A stretch of DNA of 40,096 bases from Chloroflexota bacterium (GCA_005879655.1 VBJK01000068.1:1-40096), one strand, 5' to 3'. Counted from the first letter of the stretch, positions 29,516-38,973 are shown. The notes: generated from the letters alone by a model not told the origin. Translations and numbers: made by a program.

Positions 29516-31756
29516 ATGGATGTCAGAACCAGTTACGCCACCTGCCCCCTCTGCGAAGCCACCTGCGGTCTGGAAATTACCACCCGTGGGCGCGAAGTGC
29601 TCTCCGTACGAGGGGACGAGCAGGATGTCTTTAGCCGTGGTTATCTCTGTCCCAAAGCCTACAGCCTCAAGGAGTTGAGTGCCGATCCAGATTGTATCCG
29701 TACACCTATGGTACGGCGGGGGGATACGTGGCAAGCGGTCAGTTGGGATGAGGCTTTTGCCGAGATTGAGAGAAACCTAGCGCCTTTGCTTTCACAATAT
29801 GGACGCGATGCGCTGGCCATCTATATTGGCAATCCGAATGTGCATAATCTCTCGAATCTGCTCTATCTCTCTTCGTTGTTACGTGCAGCAGGCACGCAGA
29901 ATGTATATTCAGCATCGACATTAGATCAGATGCCCAAACAGGTGACTGCTGGACTGATGTTCGGTACCATGATCTCGATTCCGGTACCTGATCTGCAAAG
30001 GACCGATTACCTGCTTTTGTTGGGCGCAAACCCGCTAGTCTCCAATGGGAGTCTGATGACTGCGCCAGATATGCGGGGTCGTCTCAGGAAGCTACGACAA
30101 CGTGGCGGTAAGCTTGTGGTCATCGATCCCTATCGTACGCGCACAGCTCAGGAGGCTGATGAGCATCATTTCATTCGTCCCGGCTCGGATGCCCTTGTTT
30201 TGTTTGCCATTGTGCATACGCTCTTTGCTGAGGGACTGGTGGCACCGGGCAAGCTGAGCGAGTATTTGCTCGGCCTGGCAGAGGTGCGCGAACTTGCCAG
30301 AGCGTTTGCACCTGAACAGGTTGCTCCGCTGTGTGGCATTGCTGCTGATACTATACTGCGCTTAGCACGCGAGGTAGCGAGTGCTAAGCGTGCAGTGGTC
30401 TATGGCCGTATTGGGACCTGCACGCAGGAGTTCGGTACGCTCGTGAGCTGGCTGGTTGATGTTATTAATGTGTTGACGGGCAATCTTGACCGTGAGGGTG
30501 GGGCTATGTTCCCGAAGGCGGCGGCAGGTGCAAAAAATACCAGTGGCACACCCGGCAAGGGACGTGGGGTGCGCTTCGGACGCTGGCACAGCCGTGTGAG
30601 TCATTTCCCGGAGGTCTTCGGTGAACTGCCTACCTCATGCCTTGCCGAAGAGATAGAGACGCCGGGTGAGGGCCAGGTGAAGGCTTTACTTACCATTGCG
30701 GGCAATCCCGTTCTGAGTTCGCCTGATAGCCAGCGCTTGCAAGCAGCCCTCGACAAACTGGAGTACATGGTCAGTATCGATATCTATCTCAATGAGACCA
30801 CTCGCTATGCCAACGTCATCTTGCCACCGCTACCCCCACTCATGCGCTCTCACTATGATCTAAGCCTCTACCAGTTGGCGGTGCATAATGTAGCGCACTA
30901 TTCTCCGCCTGTCATCGAGCGAGAGCCTGGCATGTTAGATGAATGGGAGATCTTGCTTTCGCTGGCAACCATTCTTGGCGGGCAAGGGGCGAGTGCTGAC
31001 CGATCCCTATTGGATAACAGTGCTATAGCGGCGCTCGTTCAGCGCGAAATAGCTCCCACTGGCTCGCTCGCAGGGCGTGATGTGACGGAGCTGCTGGCCG
31101 CTTTGGAGCCGCGACGAGGGCCAGAACGTATGCTGGACTTTCTGCTACGTAGCGGTCCTTATGGTGATGGCTTCGGCATGAGGCAAGGTTTGAGTCTTAC
31201 CTTGTTGGAGGCCCATCCGCACGGTGTGGATCTGGGTCCTCTCGCTGCACGCATTCCCGAAGTGTTGCGCACGCCATCCGGCAAGATAGAGCTAGCCCCG
31301 GAGCTACTGGTCAAAGATGTGGAGCGTTTGCGTACGTCGTTGCAGAGAGGAAAGAGCGATGATCTGCTGCTCATTGGACGACGCGACCTGCGTTCAAACA
31401 ATTCCTGGATGCATAACCTGCATGTACTGACAAAAGGCAAAGATCGTTGCACCTTGCATATCCATCCCGTCGATGCCGCTCGTTTGAATCCGATAGATGG
31501 GGAGACTGCAATCGTCAGCTCAGATTGCGGTAGTGTCGAGATTCCTATGGAGATCACTGAGGCCATCATGCCCGGTGTTGTCAGCATTCCGCACGGCTGG
31601 GGTCACAATCTTGCAGGAACTCGTATGCACGTTGCCAGCGAGCATGCAGGTGTGAACATGAACATTCTGGTGGACGGCAAGAGAGTTGATCCTTTATCTG
31701 GAAATGCGGTCTTGAATGGTATTGCCGTCAGAGTTGACAAGGCGCTGGGGCAGTAG
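29516..31756 (+). CDS. Molybdopterin-dependent oxidoreductase, DMSO reductase family
   Basis: A 746-residue enzyme with a 4Fe-4S cluster and a bis-MGD molybdenum or tungsten cofactor. The cluster motif is CPLCEATC near residues 10-17 with the fourth Cys at 45 (GYLCPKAYS). DPYRTRTAQEADEHHFIRPGSDALV and LGANPLVSNGSLMTAP bind cofactor, and the C-terminal domain (from about 630) has DLRSNNSWMHN, HPVDAARLNPIDGE and IPHGWGHNL. Where formate dehydrogenase has its Sec or Cys, this reads SASTLDQMPKQ, so Asp may be the metal ligand, as in NarG; this alignment is by eye. There is no Tat signal, so it is cytoplasmic. No iron-sulfur or membrane subunit is adjacent. The substrate is unknown. moeA, needed for the cofactor, lies 7 kb away. 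Confidence 0.88.
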   Translation: MDVRTSYATCPLCEATCGLEITTRGREVLSVRGDEQDVFSRGYLCPKAYSLKELSADPDCIRTPMVRRGDTWQAVSWDEAFAEIERNLAPLLSQYGRDALAIYIGNPNVHNLSNLLYLSSLLRAAGTQNVYSASTLDQMPKQVTAGLMFGTMISIPVPDLQRTDYLLLLGANPLVSNGSLMTAPDMRGRLRKLRQRGGKLVVIDPYRTRTAQEADEHHFIRPGSDALVLFAIVHTLFAEGLVAPGKLSEYLLGLAEVRELARAFAPEQVAPLCGIAADTILRLAREVASAKRAVVYGRIGTCTQEFGTLVSWLVDVINVLTGNLDREGGAMFPKAAAGAKNTSGTPGKGRGVRFGRWHSRVSHFPEVFGELPTSCLAEEIETPGEGQVKALLTIAGNPVLSSPDSQRLQAALDKLEYMVSIDIYLNETTRYANVILPPLPPLMRSHYDLSLYQLAVHNVAHYSPPVIEREPGMLDEWEILLSLATILGGQGASADRSLLDNSAIAALVQREIAPTGSLAGRDVTELLAALEPRRGPERMLDFLLRSGPYGDGFGMRQGLSLTLLEAHPHGVDLGPLAARIPEVLRTPSGKIELAPELLVKDVERLRTSLQRGKSDDLLLIGRRDLRSNNSWMHNLHVLTKGKDRCTLHIHPVDAARLNPIDGETAIVSSDCGSVEIPMEITEAIMPGVVSIPHGWGHNLAGTRMHVASEHAGVNMNILVDGKRVDPLSGNAVLNGIAVRVDKALGQ

Positions 31757-31824
31757 GGCCAACAAGCTCTGCTCTCATATGCAAGTAGGATGCATGACTG
31801 CAACGACAAGGTTCAATATACTTC

Positions 31825-33018
31825 TCAGCTTACAGGCAGTTCAACAAAAAACGTGCTGCCGTGCCCTTTCTCAGATGTGCACCACATACGCCCTTTGTGG
31901 AGGTCTACAATCTGCTTGGTGATGGCCAGCCCTAGACCTAATCCTGTCGTGGCTGAGGACTGCGCTTCCGCCGTTCTATAAAATGGCTCGAAGATACGAT
32001 CAAGCTCATCTTGCCCGATGCCTTGCCCGTAATCGCGTACTTGCACGGTCACATGTTGGGTACCCTGATCGACAGATACCTCTACGGAGGAAGACACCGG
32101 AGAGTATTTTATAGCGTTACTAACCAGATTGCTCACTACCTGTACTAGACGATGCTTATCTACATAGATAGTGGCAGGAGTAGCAGATGCTTGGAAGCGA
32201 ATAGGTCTGCCGGTAACTACTTTTTGGTCTTCCACTACTTCCAGGCACAGCACATTCATGTCGTAAAATTGTCGGTCTAATTTGATCTTGTGACTCTGTA
32301 CCCGAGAGAGGTCGAGCAACTCATCAACCATGCTCGTCAAAGTGTGCGTCTGTTCATCAATCTTTTCTAATACTTGCAAGACAGCATCGGTTTTCCCGGC
32401 CATTGGTTGTTTCTGCAAGCGACGTTGTAAGAGCTGTGACTGCATGAGAATACTGGTGATGGGCGTTTTTAATTCGTGGGAAGTCATGGAGAGAAAACGG
32501 TCTTTGAGCTGTGCCTCATGCTCCAGCTTCTGGCGTGCTGTTGCTAGCTCACGGGCATACACGCGCGTTCTGATCCAGCCTTTGTCTCGTTGGAAAGAGA
32601 GCATGCCAATTGCAATACCAGCTAAACAAAGGGGCAGCAATTGTAGTATGTTAGGCCACTTCAGCAGATCAGATTGCCCATGCGGAACAATGAAAAAGAG
32701 ATCGAGAATGAACATACCCAGAAAGATCAAGAGCAAGCCCGGACGCCATCCCCACCATAAAGCAGTGATCGAGAATGCGAGCACCAAGACGCTGTCCTCA
32801 AGAATAAAATTATTGACGACGCGTTGCAAGCCGAAGGTCAGCGCAATAGTGATTGCTAACATAGGCAGAACGGAAAGCAGCCCAACAAGGAACCCCCATC
32901 TACTGCCTGTTATGAACTCTGCTTGCTTATAAATAAGACCTTGGAGAGCATCCTCTAATTTCTGGTAACGATGCTTACGCTGATCTTGAGTTTCTTTACG
33001 TTCCTGTGAGACTTGCAT
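31825..33018 (-). CDS. Membrane sensor histidine kinase with KdpD-like membrane domain
   Basis: A two-component sensor kinase of about 400 residues. After a charged N-terminal helix there are four closely spaced hydrophobic segments (about residues 45-150) like the DUF4118 membrane domain of KdpD, with almost no extracytoplasmic loop. It probably senses the membrane or an internal signal. Next come a coiled linker, HisKA with SMTSHELKTPITSIL (phospho-His) and HATPase with NLVSNAIKYSP, VRDYGQGIG, IFEPFYRT and TGLGLGLAI. The start is uncertain: GTG at 33027 or ATG at 33018, both near GGGAG. No response regulator gene is adjacent, so it is an orphan kinase. Confidence 0.92.
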   Translation of the reverse strand: MQVSQERKETQDQRKHRYQKLEDALQGLIYKQAEFITGSRWGFLVGLLSVLPMLAITIALTFGLQRVVNNFILEDSVLVLAFSITALWWGWRPGLLLIFLGMFILDLFFIVPHGQSDLLKWPNILQLLPLCLAGIAIGMLSFQRDKGWIRTRVYARELATARQKLEHEAQLKDRFLSMTSHELKTPITSILMQSQLLQRRLQKQPMAGKTDAVLQVLEKIDEQTHTLTSMVDELLDLSRVQSHKIKLDRQFYDMNVLCLEVVEDQKVVTGRPIRFQASATPATIYVDKHRLVQVVSNLVSNAIKYSPVSSSVEVSVDQGTQHVTVQVRDYGQGIGQDELDRIFEPFYRTAEAQSSATTGLGLGLAITKQIVDLHKGRMWCTSEKGHGSTFFVELPVS

Positions 33019-33174
33019 GCTTTCCACTTTCTCCCAGATAAAGCGTTATTACCTTATTACAACCAAACCGCTATAATAGCAGCTGATAGCATATTCGTAA
33101 TAGTAGACTATGGATGATATGACACAACAATCTACCACATGCAGCATAAGGGATGCAAGTTGGGGAATACTAAG

Positions 33175-33356
33175 GGGATGTGCTACCGTTTTTTGCAAAA
33201 AGCTGTGGTTCTTACGCAGGTTTGCTGATTCAGCAGAATAACTCTTGAACGCAAATGGAATGACTGGCCTTGAATGCCAATTCCTTGTCATTCCTCAATG
33301 ACTCATCATTTTGAGAATCAGCAAACCTGTGTAAGATCCAAGCTGTGGCACATCCC
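33175..33356. mobile_element. MITE-like element, about 182 bp
   Basis: Both ends carry GGGATGTGC (33175-33183) and its complement (33348-33356). Further in, the arms continue as GTGGTTCTTACGCAGGTTTG and its counterpart GTTTGCTGATTC, matching near-perfectly over 25 bp (arms about 33207-33231 and 33314-33338). The left arm carries an extra 15 or so bases (GTTTTTTGCAAAAA region). AAGCTGTGG occurs at 33200-33208 and 33340-33348 in direct orientation. The middle has no ORF. This is the layout of a non-autonomous DNA transposon. It fills most of the 361-nt gap between the kinase and YqeY genes. No clear target duplication is seen. Confidence 0.72.
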
Positions 33357-33379
33357 AGTGGTTTAGGCGCTCACCGAGC

Positions 33380-33853
33380 CTACTGCGTCAACTCCTTAAC
33401 AATGCGCTGTACGCGAGCGCCCTCTGCACGTCCTTTTGTCTCTTTTACGGCCAGTGGCATGACGCGTCTGAACTCTTTACCATGCTCAGCAACCAAGCGG
33501 TTGACGATTGTACGTATGTCATCGTCGCTGAGTTGAGAAGATTGTAAGTACGCCTGTAGAATATCAAGTTCACGCTGTTCCTTTTCGGCCAGGTCATTAC
33601 GTCCACCTTGCTTGTAAAGTGGAATGGCCTGGTTGCGTTTCTTTACTTCCAGTTCCAAGACTCTTAGCACATCAGCTTCGGTCAATGGCTGACTATATTC
33701 AGCGTTTTTGCGATCCGTTCTGGCAACTTCAAGGTTGTGGATTGCTCCCAACGCCATACGCAATGTGTCTAGCCTGGATTGGTCACGTGCTTTCTGTGCT
33801 TCAATTATATCTTTTCTCAGTTGTTCTTCGATAGGAAATGCTTGTCTTGTCAT
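33380..33853 (-). CDS. GatB/YqeY domain-containing protein
   Basis: A YqeY family protein of 157 residues, related to the tail domain of the GatB subunit of tRNA-dependent amidotransferase and thought to bind tRNA; its precise role is not settled. Visible family features are the N-terminal helix IEEQLRKDIIEAQKARD, the segment LDTLRMALGAIHNLEV, the KKRNQAIPLYKQGGRNDLAEKEQRELDIL block and the C-terminal MPLAVKETKGRAEGARVQRIVKE. GGGAG precedes the ATG at 33853. Confidence 0.93.
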   Translation of the reverse strand: MTRQAFPIEEQLRKDIIEAQKARDQSRLDTLRMALGAIHNLEVARTDRKNAEYSQPLTEADVLRVLELEVKKRNQAIPLYKQGGRNDLAEKEQRELDILQAYLQSSQLSDDDIRTIVNRLVAEHGKEFRRVMPLAVKETKGRAEGARVQRIVKELTQ

Positions 33854-33983
33854 AACTCTATACTCCCGCTATGATAATGGTAGGTGCGGCTCTTAGTATA
33901 CAATGAGCACTGAGAAAAATCATCAGTATCTTGCAGAAGCGAGTAGTTATGTTGCCTTGTCTTGCCTTAATGCTTAAGCTGCC

Positions 33984-35738
33984 TTAAGATGCAGCATTTA
34001 CAAGATCGCGGGCAATATTCCACACATTCGGCGAACCCATGCCAGTTGCCAGATCATAGCCCGTCGTTGCTGGATAGTAAAGATTATTGCCACTGGCGAC
34101 ATCATGGTAGGCTGGATAAAGTTGTTTCGTATGGTATAGGCGATAGAGACTTCTAATATTAACGGCGGGCTGAGCATGCCGGGCTAAGTACTGATTGAGG
34201 TCGGCGGCAATGCCAGCCCACAAAGCGACAGTAGCACTGGTTCCACCAGCTGTAATCCAGCCGCTAGCAGGGCAGTTCGCAGCTGCAACTGTACAATAGG
34301 CGGAATAGCTAGTTACTGGATCAGCGTTAGCTGACACATCAGGAATCATGCGTTGAGTAGAGGTAAGGTTAAGACCGTTCTGATAGCTCGGACGTGGAAA
34401 AAATGAACTGAGTCCACCACCACTGCCAGTACCTTGTGGACTACGGGACGCGCATGTGGGGCAAGACCAAGCAGACTCGTTTGCATAGGAGCTATCACTT
34501 TTCAGATGTAAACTGGTTCCACCAACGCTGATCACATGAGGGTCACTGGCGGGCGAATCGACTGAGAGTGTCTTATCAGCGCAATCATATGCACCAGCAT
34601 CACCAGTTGCCGCAAAGAACGTCTGTCCCTGTACCACTCCTTGCTTGAAAATAAGATCGAGCGTACGTATTTCTGCTTCTCCCAACACACTCTCGCATGC
34701 CCCCCAACTAGTACTAACCACCTTTGCATGATTATCATTAACAATGCGGTTATAGGTAGTGTTGATCCCGGCCAGACTATTTTTGCCGATATAGATCTCC
34801 TGTCTCGCCCCTGGCGCAACAGCTTCTAGGATCTCCATGTCCATCTCAACCTCAATGGCTTCTACCCCTGGTGCGGTAGTGGTGCCATCGGTGAAGACAT
34901 TAGTAACAGGGGGTGGATCAATCCCGTAATGGGTGCTATAGGTGCGGATATCGGCTGGGTTATAATTATCTAGTTCAAAAAGCGCGACCGTCTGACCAGT
35001 CCCATCAATGCCTGCATCGAACAGAGGATCTATATTGTAAGCTGTCCGCAGTTCGCTGGGCATATACCCACCAGTGGTAGCAATATAGTGTCCTTGAGTA
35101 GGACTACGAGCTACACTCTGACTCCTAGCATAGTGCTCTAAATTGCTGAGACCCGCCACATTCGTAATCACTCCGGCCATATCTATAGGCACCGAAGGCT
35201 CGTTAATTGGGGCATAGATGGCACGTCCTCCTATCATATAGTCATCTATAGTGACGCGAAAAGCGTGCTCAATAGCGGCGACCGATCCTGATGCATTGAT
35301 AAGTAAGTGATTCGGTGCCACGGCGTCAATAGAGAGACCCTGGTGATGCAGATAAGCGGTTACTTTGTCCACTGTGGCCTCGCTGGGGCCAAAGAGGTTG
35401 GTGAACTGACTCGGTGTGAGGTAATGGTCGTAGAAGGGCGAATGAGGATCACTCTGCTGAGCGATCAGTTGATCCAGCTCGGCCTCGTGAGGCGAATGCA
35501 AAGCAATTGAGAGCTGCAAGATATGGTTATCCTCTGTCGTGTGCAGGGGAAAATGATGCTGTAAAGCTGCTATCAGATGGCCAGTAATCAAAGAGCGTGG
35601 TTCTACTCCACTCAAGGGCAAGATAGCAGATGCCGGGGATACACTATACAAGACGGACCCTATTGTAACGACGAGTAACACAGTAAAGGACGCAATACCA
35701 TAATAACGAGACCTTCTCTGATGCACAGTTCTTTCCAA
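33984..35738 (-). CDS. Secreted S53 family peptidase (sedolisin/kumamolisin type)
   Basis: A secreted acid serine-carboxyl peptidase of 584 residues. A basic start is followed by a hydrophobic signal segment (about residues 13-38, ending SPASA). A pro-kumamolisin activation domain (about 50-200) has SPFYDHYLTPSQFTNLFGPS. The catalytic domain (about 215-580) has the Glu/Asp pair in EVEMDMEILEAVAPGA, the oxyanion-side STSWGACE, the catalytic Ser in GGTSATVALWAG and a C-terminal calcium site in YHDVASGNNLYYPA followed by GYDLATGMGSPN. Such enzymes work outside the cell at low pH. The TTG start at 35738 follows AGGGGGAAGG; a GTG four codons later is an alternative. It is monocistronic. Confidence 0.93.
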   Translation of the reverse strand: MERTVHQRRSRYYGIASFTVLLVVTIGSVLYSVSPASAILPLSGVEPRSLITGHLIAALQHHFPLHTTEDNHILQLSIALHSPHEAELDQLIAQQSDPHSPFYDHYLTPSQFTNLFGPSEATVDKVTAYLHHQGLSIDAVAPNHLLINASGSVAAIEHAFRVTIDDYMIGGRAIYAPINEPSVPIDMAGVITNVAGLSNLEHYARSQSVARSPTQGHYIATTGGYMPSELRTAYNIDPLFDAGIDGTGQTVALFELDNYNPADIRTYSTHYGIDPPPVTNVFTDGTTTAPGVEAIEVEMDMEILEAVAPGARQEIYIGKNSLAGINTTYNRIVNDNHAKVVSTSWGACESVLGEAEIRTLDLIFKQGVVQGQTFFAATGDAGAYDCADKTLSVDSPASDPHVISVGGTSLHLKSDSSYANESAWSCPTCASRSPQGTGSGGGLSSFFPRPSYQNGLNLTSTQRMIPDVSANADPVTSYSAYCTVAAANCPASGWITAGGTSATVALWAGIAADLNQYLARHAQPAVNIRSLYRLYHTKQLYPAYHDVASGNNLYYPATTGYDLATGMGSPNVWNIARDLVNAAS

Positions 35739-36127
35739 CCTTCCCCCTCTAACCGAAAGTCATGAGCATAACAAAAAATACAGTAGCTATCATGTATGTT
35801 ATGCAAAATAATCCATCACGTAGTGAATAGCGCTCAGAGGCATTTACCTTCAACCAACCATCTTTGCCACTACAAATATATTATACTGTTGGAACGAACT
35901 TTGTAGTGACTAAAAACCGGGAACGTTCATTGCTGCCTCGCCTAAGCTGTGAGGGAGAGGGATGGGCCATTGCTGTGAAGGCAGTTGAGTGAAGACAGCC
36001 CGGCCATTTCCGCTTGGTTGTTCATTGTCCCTACCACGACAGTTACTCTATGGGATACAATGAGAGATGAACCTATTAGAGTAGATAGTACATCCTCGCA
36101 CAAAGAAGTGTTCAAAGGAGTAGCATA
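35739..36127. other. Intergenic region between the S53 peptidase and P5C dehydrogenase genes
   Basis: About 390 nt containing the divergent promoters. A 7-bp inverted repeat GCATAAC/GTTATGC lies at 35766-35772 and 35798-35804, upstream of the peptidase gene, and could be an operator. TTGGAA at 35889 with TAAAAA at 35911 is a weak plus-strand promoter candidate. AAAGGAG at 36114-36120 is the ribosome-binding site of the dehydrogenase gene. I see no gene or RNA. Confidence 0.45.
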
Positions 36128-37705
36128 ATGGCGAAAGTTTTTGAGAATGTAACATCGCGTGCGCAAAAAGTATTCATTAACGAGGCGTTAAGCGATTTTA
36201 GCAGAGAAGAAAATAGACAAGCTCAGGCAGATGCCTTGGTGCGGGTACAAAGCGAACTGGGACAAACCTATCCATTGATTATTGGAGGGAGAAAAATCGT
36301 TAACAAAAGGACGTTCACCTCTGTTAATCCATCACAACCTGATCAAGTCATTGGCCATTTTTCACGAGCGACCGTTGAGCAGGTCAATCAGGCTGTACAG
36401 GTTGCAACAGCAACTTTTGAGGTGTGGAAGCATGTTCCGGCGGAAAAGCGCGCTGGTTATCTCTTCGCAGCAGCCGACCTGTTACGACAGCGCCGTTTTT
36501 ATATGAATGCCTGGATGATTTATGAAGTGGGTAAGAGTTGGGTAGAAGCGGATGCCGATACCGCGGAGGCCATAGATTTCCTGGAATTTTATGCTCGTGA
36601 GATGTTGCGCCTGGCGCAAGACCAGCCAGTGGTCAATATCGAAGGTGAACAAAATAAGCTCGTATATATCCCACTGGGAGTAGGTGCAGTTATTGCGCCA
36701 TGGAACTTCCCGTGTGCTATTACAGTCGGCATGACCAGCGCATCAATCGTCGCGGGTAACAGCGTTGTACTTAAACCAGCCAGCACCGCGCCGACCATTG
36801 CCTACCAGTTCATGCGTATTCTGGAAGAGGTAGGCTTGCCGAGCGGAGTCGTGAACTATCTAGCAGGCTCTGGTTCAGAGATTGGCGATGCTCTGGTTGA
36901 TAATCCGCAGGTGCGCTACGTCGCCTTTACCGGTTCGCGTGATGTTGGTCTGCGCATCTACGAGCGTGCCTCAAAGCATCAAAAAGGGCAGCGCTGGCTC
37001 AAGCGCTCGATCTTAGAGATGGGGGGCAAGGATGCCTTAGTAGTTGATGAGACAGCTGACCTTGAAGCAGCTGCTAATGGCATTGTGGCAGCTGCTTTTA
37101 GCTTCCAGGGACAAAAATGTTCCGCCGGTTCACGAGCGATCATCGTCGAGCAGGTCTACGATCAAGTGTTACAAAAGGTCATTGAGAAAACCAAACAATT
37201 GAGTATAGGCGATGTCGCACGACCGGAGACCATTATAGGACCGGTGATCGACGAAAGTGCTATGGAGAAGATTCTCAGGTATATCGAGATAGGGAAGGGC
37301 GAAGGGGAACTCGTTATTGGAGGTGGGCATCAAGAGCCTGGCTATTTCATAGAGCCGACCATTTTTGCCGATGTCAAGCCGGATGCAATTATTGCACGGG
37401 AGGAGATTTTCGGTCCAGTGCTTGCCATTATCAAAGCACACGATTTTGATGAGGCCCTCGCTATCGCCAACGGTACCGAATATGGTCTGACTGGCGCGCT
37501 CTACTCATATGATCCACAGCGTATTGAGCGTGCCGAGGAAGAGTTCCATGTTGGCAATCTGTACTTCAACCGCAAGTGTACTGGCGCATTAGTAGGAGTA
37601 CACCCCTTCGGTGGCTTCAATATGTCCGGTACCGATTCAAAGGCCGGGGGCAGAGATTACCTATTATTGTTCACACAGGCCAAATCTATTGCGGCAAAAA
37701 AGTAG
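36128..37705 (+). CDS. pruA: L-glutamate gamma-semialdehyde (1-pyrroline-5-carboxylate) dehydrogenase
   Basis: An NAD-dependent dehydrogenase that oxidises glutamate semialdehyde, in equilibrium with P5C, to glutamate, the second step of proline breakdown. It is the stand-alone 525-residue form (RocA type). The long N-terminal part with YPLIIGGRKIVNKRTFTSVNPSQPDQVIG is characteristic. PLGVGAVIAPWNFP binds NAD, and ILEMGGKDALVVD has the catalytic Glu region, followed by FQGQKCSAGSRAI with the catalytic Cys. FGPVLAIIKAHDFDEAL and FNRKCTGALVGVHPFGGFNMSG finish the active site. No proline dehydrogenase gene is adjacent. The ATG at 36128 has AAAGGAG upstream. Confidence 0.95.
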   Translation: MAKVFENVTSRAQKVFINEALSDFSREENRQAQADALVRVQSELGQTYPLIIGGRKIVNKRTFTSVNPSQPDQVIGHFSRATVEQVNQAVQVATATFEVWKHVPAEKRAGYLFAAADLLRQRRFYMNAWMIYEVGKSWVEADADTAEAIDFLEFYAREMLRLAQDQPVVNIEGEQNKLVYIPLGVGAVIAPWNFPCAITVGMTSASIVAGNSVVLKPASTAPTIAYQFMRILEEVGLPSGVVNYLAGSGSEIGDALVDNPQVRYVAFTGSRDVGLRIYERASKHQKGQRWLKRSILEMGGKDALVVDETADLEAAANGIVAAAFSFQGQKCSAGSRAIIVEQVYDQVLQKVIEKTKQLSIGDVARPETIIGPVIDESAMEKILRYIEIGKGEGELVIGGGHQEPGYFIEPTIFADVKPDAIIAREEIFGPVLAIIKAHDFDEALAIANGTEYGLTGALYSYDPQRIERAEEEFHVGNLYFNRKCTGALVGVHPFGGFNMSGTDSKAGGRDYLLLFTQAKSIAAKK

Positions 37706-37776
37706 CAACGAGGTTCTGTGAAATGTTCCCTTACTGCATCTAGACGTGGCAGAAGGGATGAGAGGGAGATTGTTTT

Positions 37777-38712
37777 TTGGTAACTATAACATCACTCACC
37801 ACTGGTATACGGCAGATGTCCCTGCCATTCCAGGGCGAAGACGATATTATTGGTCCTTATCTACTAACTGGTAGCGATGAAATCGCTATTATTGATCCAG
37901 GTCCAGGCACTACCTACGAAGCTCTATTGGCGTCGTTACGCGAGTTGGACATTGATCCCCAGGATGTCACACATTTACTTGCCACGCACATTCACCTGGA
38001 TCATACTGGAGCTATTGGCACACTGCTCCGTTATATGCCTAAAGCCAAGGTGCTCGTTCATAGCAAAGGTGCACCTCATCTGCTAGATATTTCCAGGCTG
38101 GTGGCAAGCGCCGAGCGCATCTATAAAGATCGCATGCGCACACTCTGGGGGGCAATTGAGCCAGTACCAGCAGAACGTTTGCAGGTGATCGAAGATGGCA
38201 ATATACTCAGCATTGCCGGGCGACGTTTAGAGGTCCATTACACACCTGGACATGCTGCGCATCACGTAGTCTTCTTCGATGTCCATTCTGGCGAACTCTT
38301 TGCTGGCGATGTAGCGGGTGTACGCCTGCCGGGGATCGACTATGTGCGGCCTCCCACGCCGCCGCCGGATCTGGATATAGAAGCATGGTCGAGCAGCATC
38401 GATAAGCTAAAGAAACTTCACCCGGATGTATTGTACTTGGCCCATTTCGGACCAACGCGCAACGTGACATCTCATCTAGAGCGGGTGCGTGAGAAGCTCT
38501 TCTCGTGGGGAGACTTCGTACTCCATGCCATGCAAACGGGCAAGACCGAGCCGGAAATCATCGAGATGCTGACAACGCGCACCGAGCCAGAATTGCGTCG
38601 CGCGGCACGTGACGAAAAAACTCTGCTACGTTATGACCTTGCCACGAATTATACGATGACCGTACAAGGCTATATGCGCTATTGGCGCAAGAAACATCCT
38701 GATCGCCTTTGA
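37777..38712 (+). CDS. MBL-fold metallo-hydrolase
   Basis: A metallo-beta-lactamase-fold hydrolase of 311 residues with a glyoxalase-II-like metal site: LATHIHLDHTGAIG (HxHxDH near residue 70), HYTPGHAAHHVVFFD (third His), LFAGDVAG (bridging Asp) and YLAHFGPT (late His). A helical C-terminal domain (about 225-311) resembles that of RNase Z-like and flavoprotein-unrelated MBL proteins and may close the active site. The substrate cannot be deduced. The start is TTG at 37777 after GAGAGGGAG. It follows the P5C dehydrogenase by 71 nt and may share its transcript; a hairpin terminator follows. Confidence 0.85.
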   Translation: MVTITSLTTGIRQMSLPFQGEDDIIGPYLLTGSDEIAIIDPGPGTTYEALLASLRELDIDPQDVTHLLATHIHLDHTGAIGTLLRYMPKAKVLVHSKGAPHLLDISRLVASAERIYKDRMRTLWGAIEPVPAERLQVIEDGNILSIAGRRLEVHYTPGHAAHHVVFFDVHSGELFAGDVAGVRLPGIDYVRPPTPPPDLDIEAWSSSIDKLKKLHPDVLYLAHFGPTRNVTSHLERVREKLFSWGDFVLHAMQTGKTEPEIIEMLTTRTEPELRRAARDEKTLLRYDLATNYTMTVQGYMRYWRKKHPDRL

Positions 38713-38732
38713 CCTCCTCTCTGTGTGGTTGT

Positions 38733-38774
38733 CAGGCAGGAGATTCCCTTTCTTGTGGGGGAATTTCCTGTCTG
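38733..38774 (+). terminator. Hairpin after the MBL-fold gene
   Basis: CAGGCAGGAGATTCCC (38733-38748) pairs with GGGAATTTCCTGTCTG (38759-38774) with two mismatches around a 10-nt loop, followed by CTTTG. The T-run is short, so termination may be partial. Confidence 0.6.
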
Positions 38775-38829
38775 CTTTGAGTACTCTGGACTATCCGACT
38801 CGTCAATACAAAATCAGGCAAATAAATGC

Positions 38830-38858
38830 TTGACAAAGCGTCAACTATAGAGTACAAT
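38830..38858 (+). promoter_or_regulatory. tRNA-Glu promoter
   Basis: Consensus TTGACA at 38830-38835, a 17-nt spacer and TACAAT at 38853-38858. Initiation near 38865 is 26 nt before the mature tRNA 5' end. Confidence 0.88.
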
Positions 38859-38890
38859 CCTGATGTCAATACACAAACAATATTGTACAG

Positions 38891-38964
38891 GCCTCGTTCG
38901 TCTAGTGGCCAAGGACGCCACCCTTTCAAGGTGGAGATCACGGGTTCGACTCCCGTACGGGGTA
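38891..38964 (+). tRNA. tRNA-Glu (TTC)
   Basis: A 74-nt cloverleaf. The acceptor stem is GCCTCGT against ACGGGGT with two G.U pairs and discriminator A. The D arm has GTCTAGTGGCCAAGGAC. The anticodon stem CCACC/GGTGG holds the loop CTTTCAA (anticodon TTC, glutamate). The T arm has CGGGTTCGACTCCCG. CCA is not encoded. Confidence 0.96.
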
Positions 38965-38973
38965 CTATTTTTA

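Noticed and set aside
30362..30604. Minus-strand frames inside the molybdopterin oxidoreductase gene
   Set aside because: Shadows of a long, well-supported gene on the other strand.
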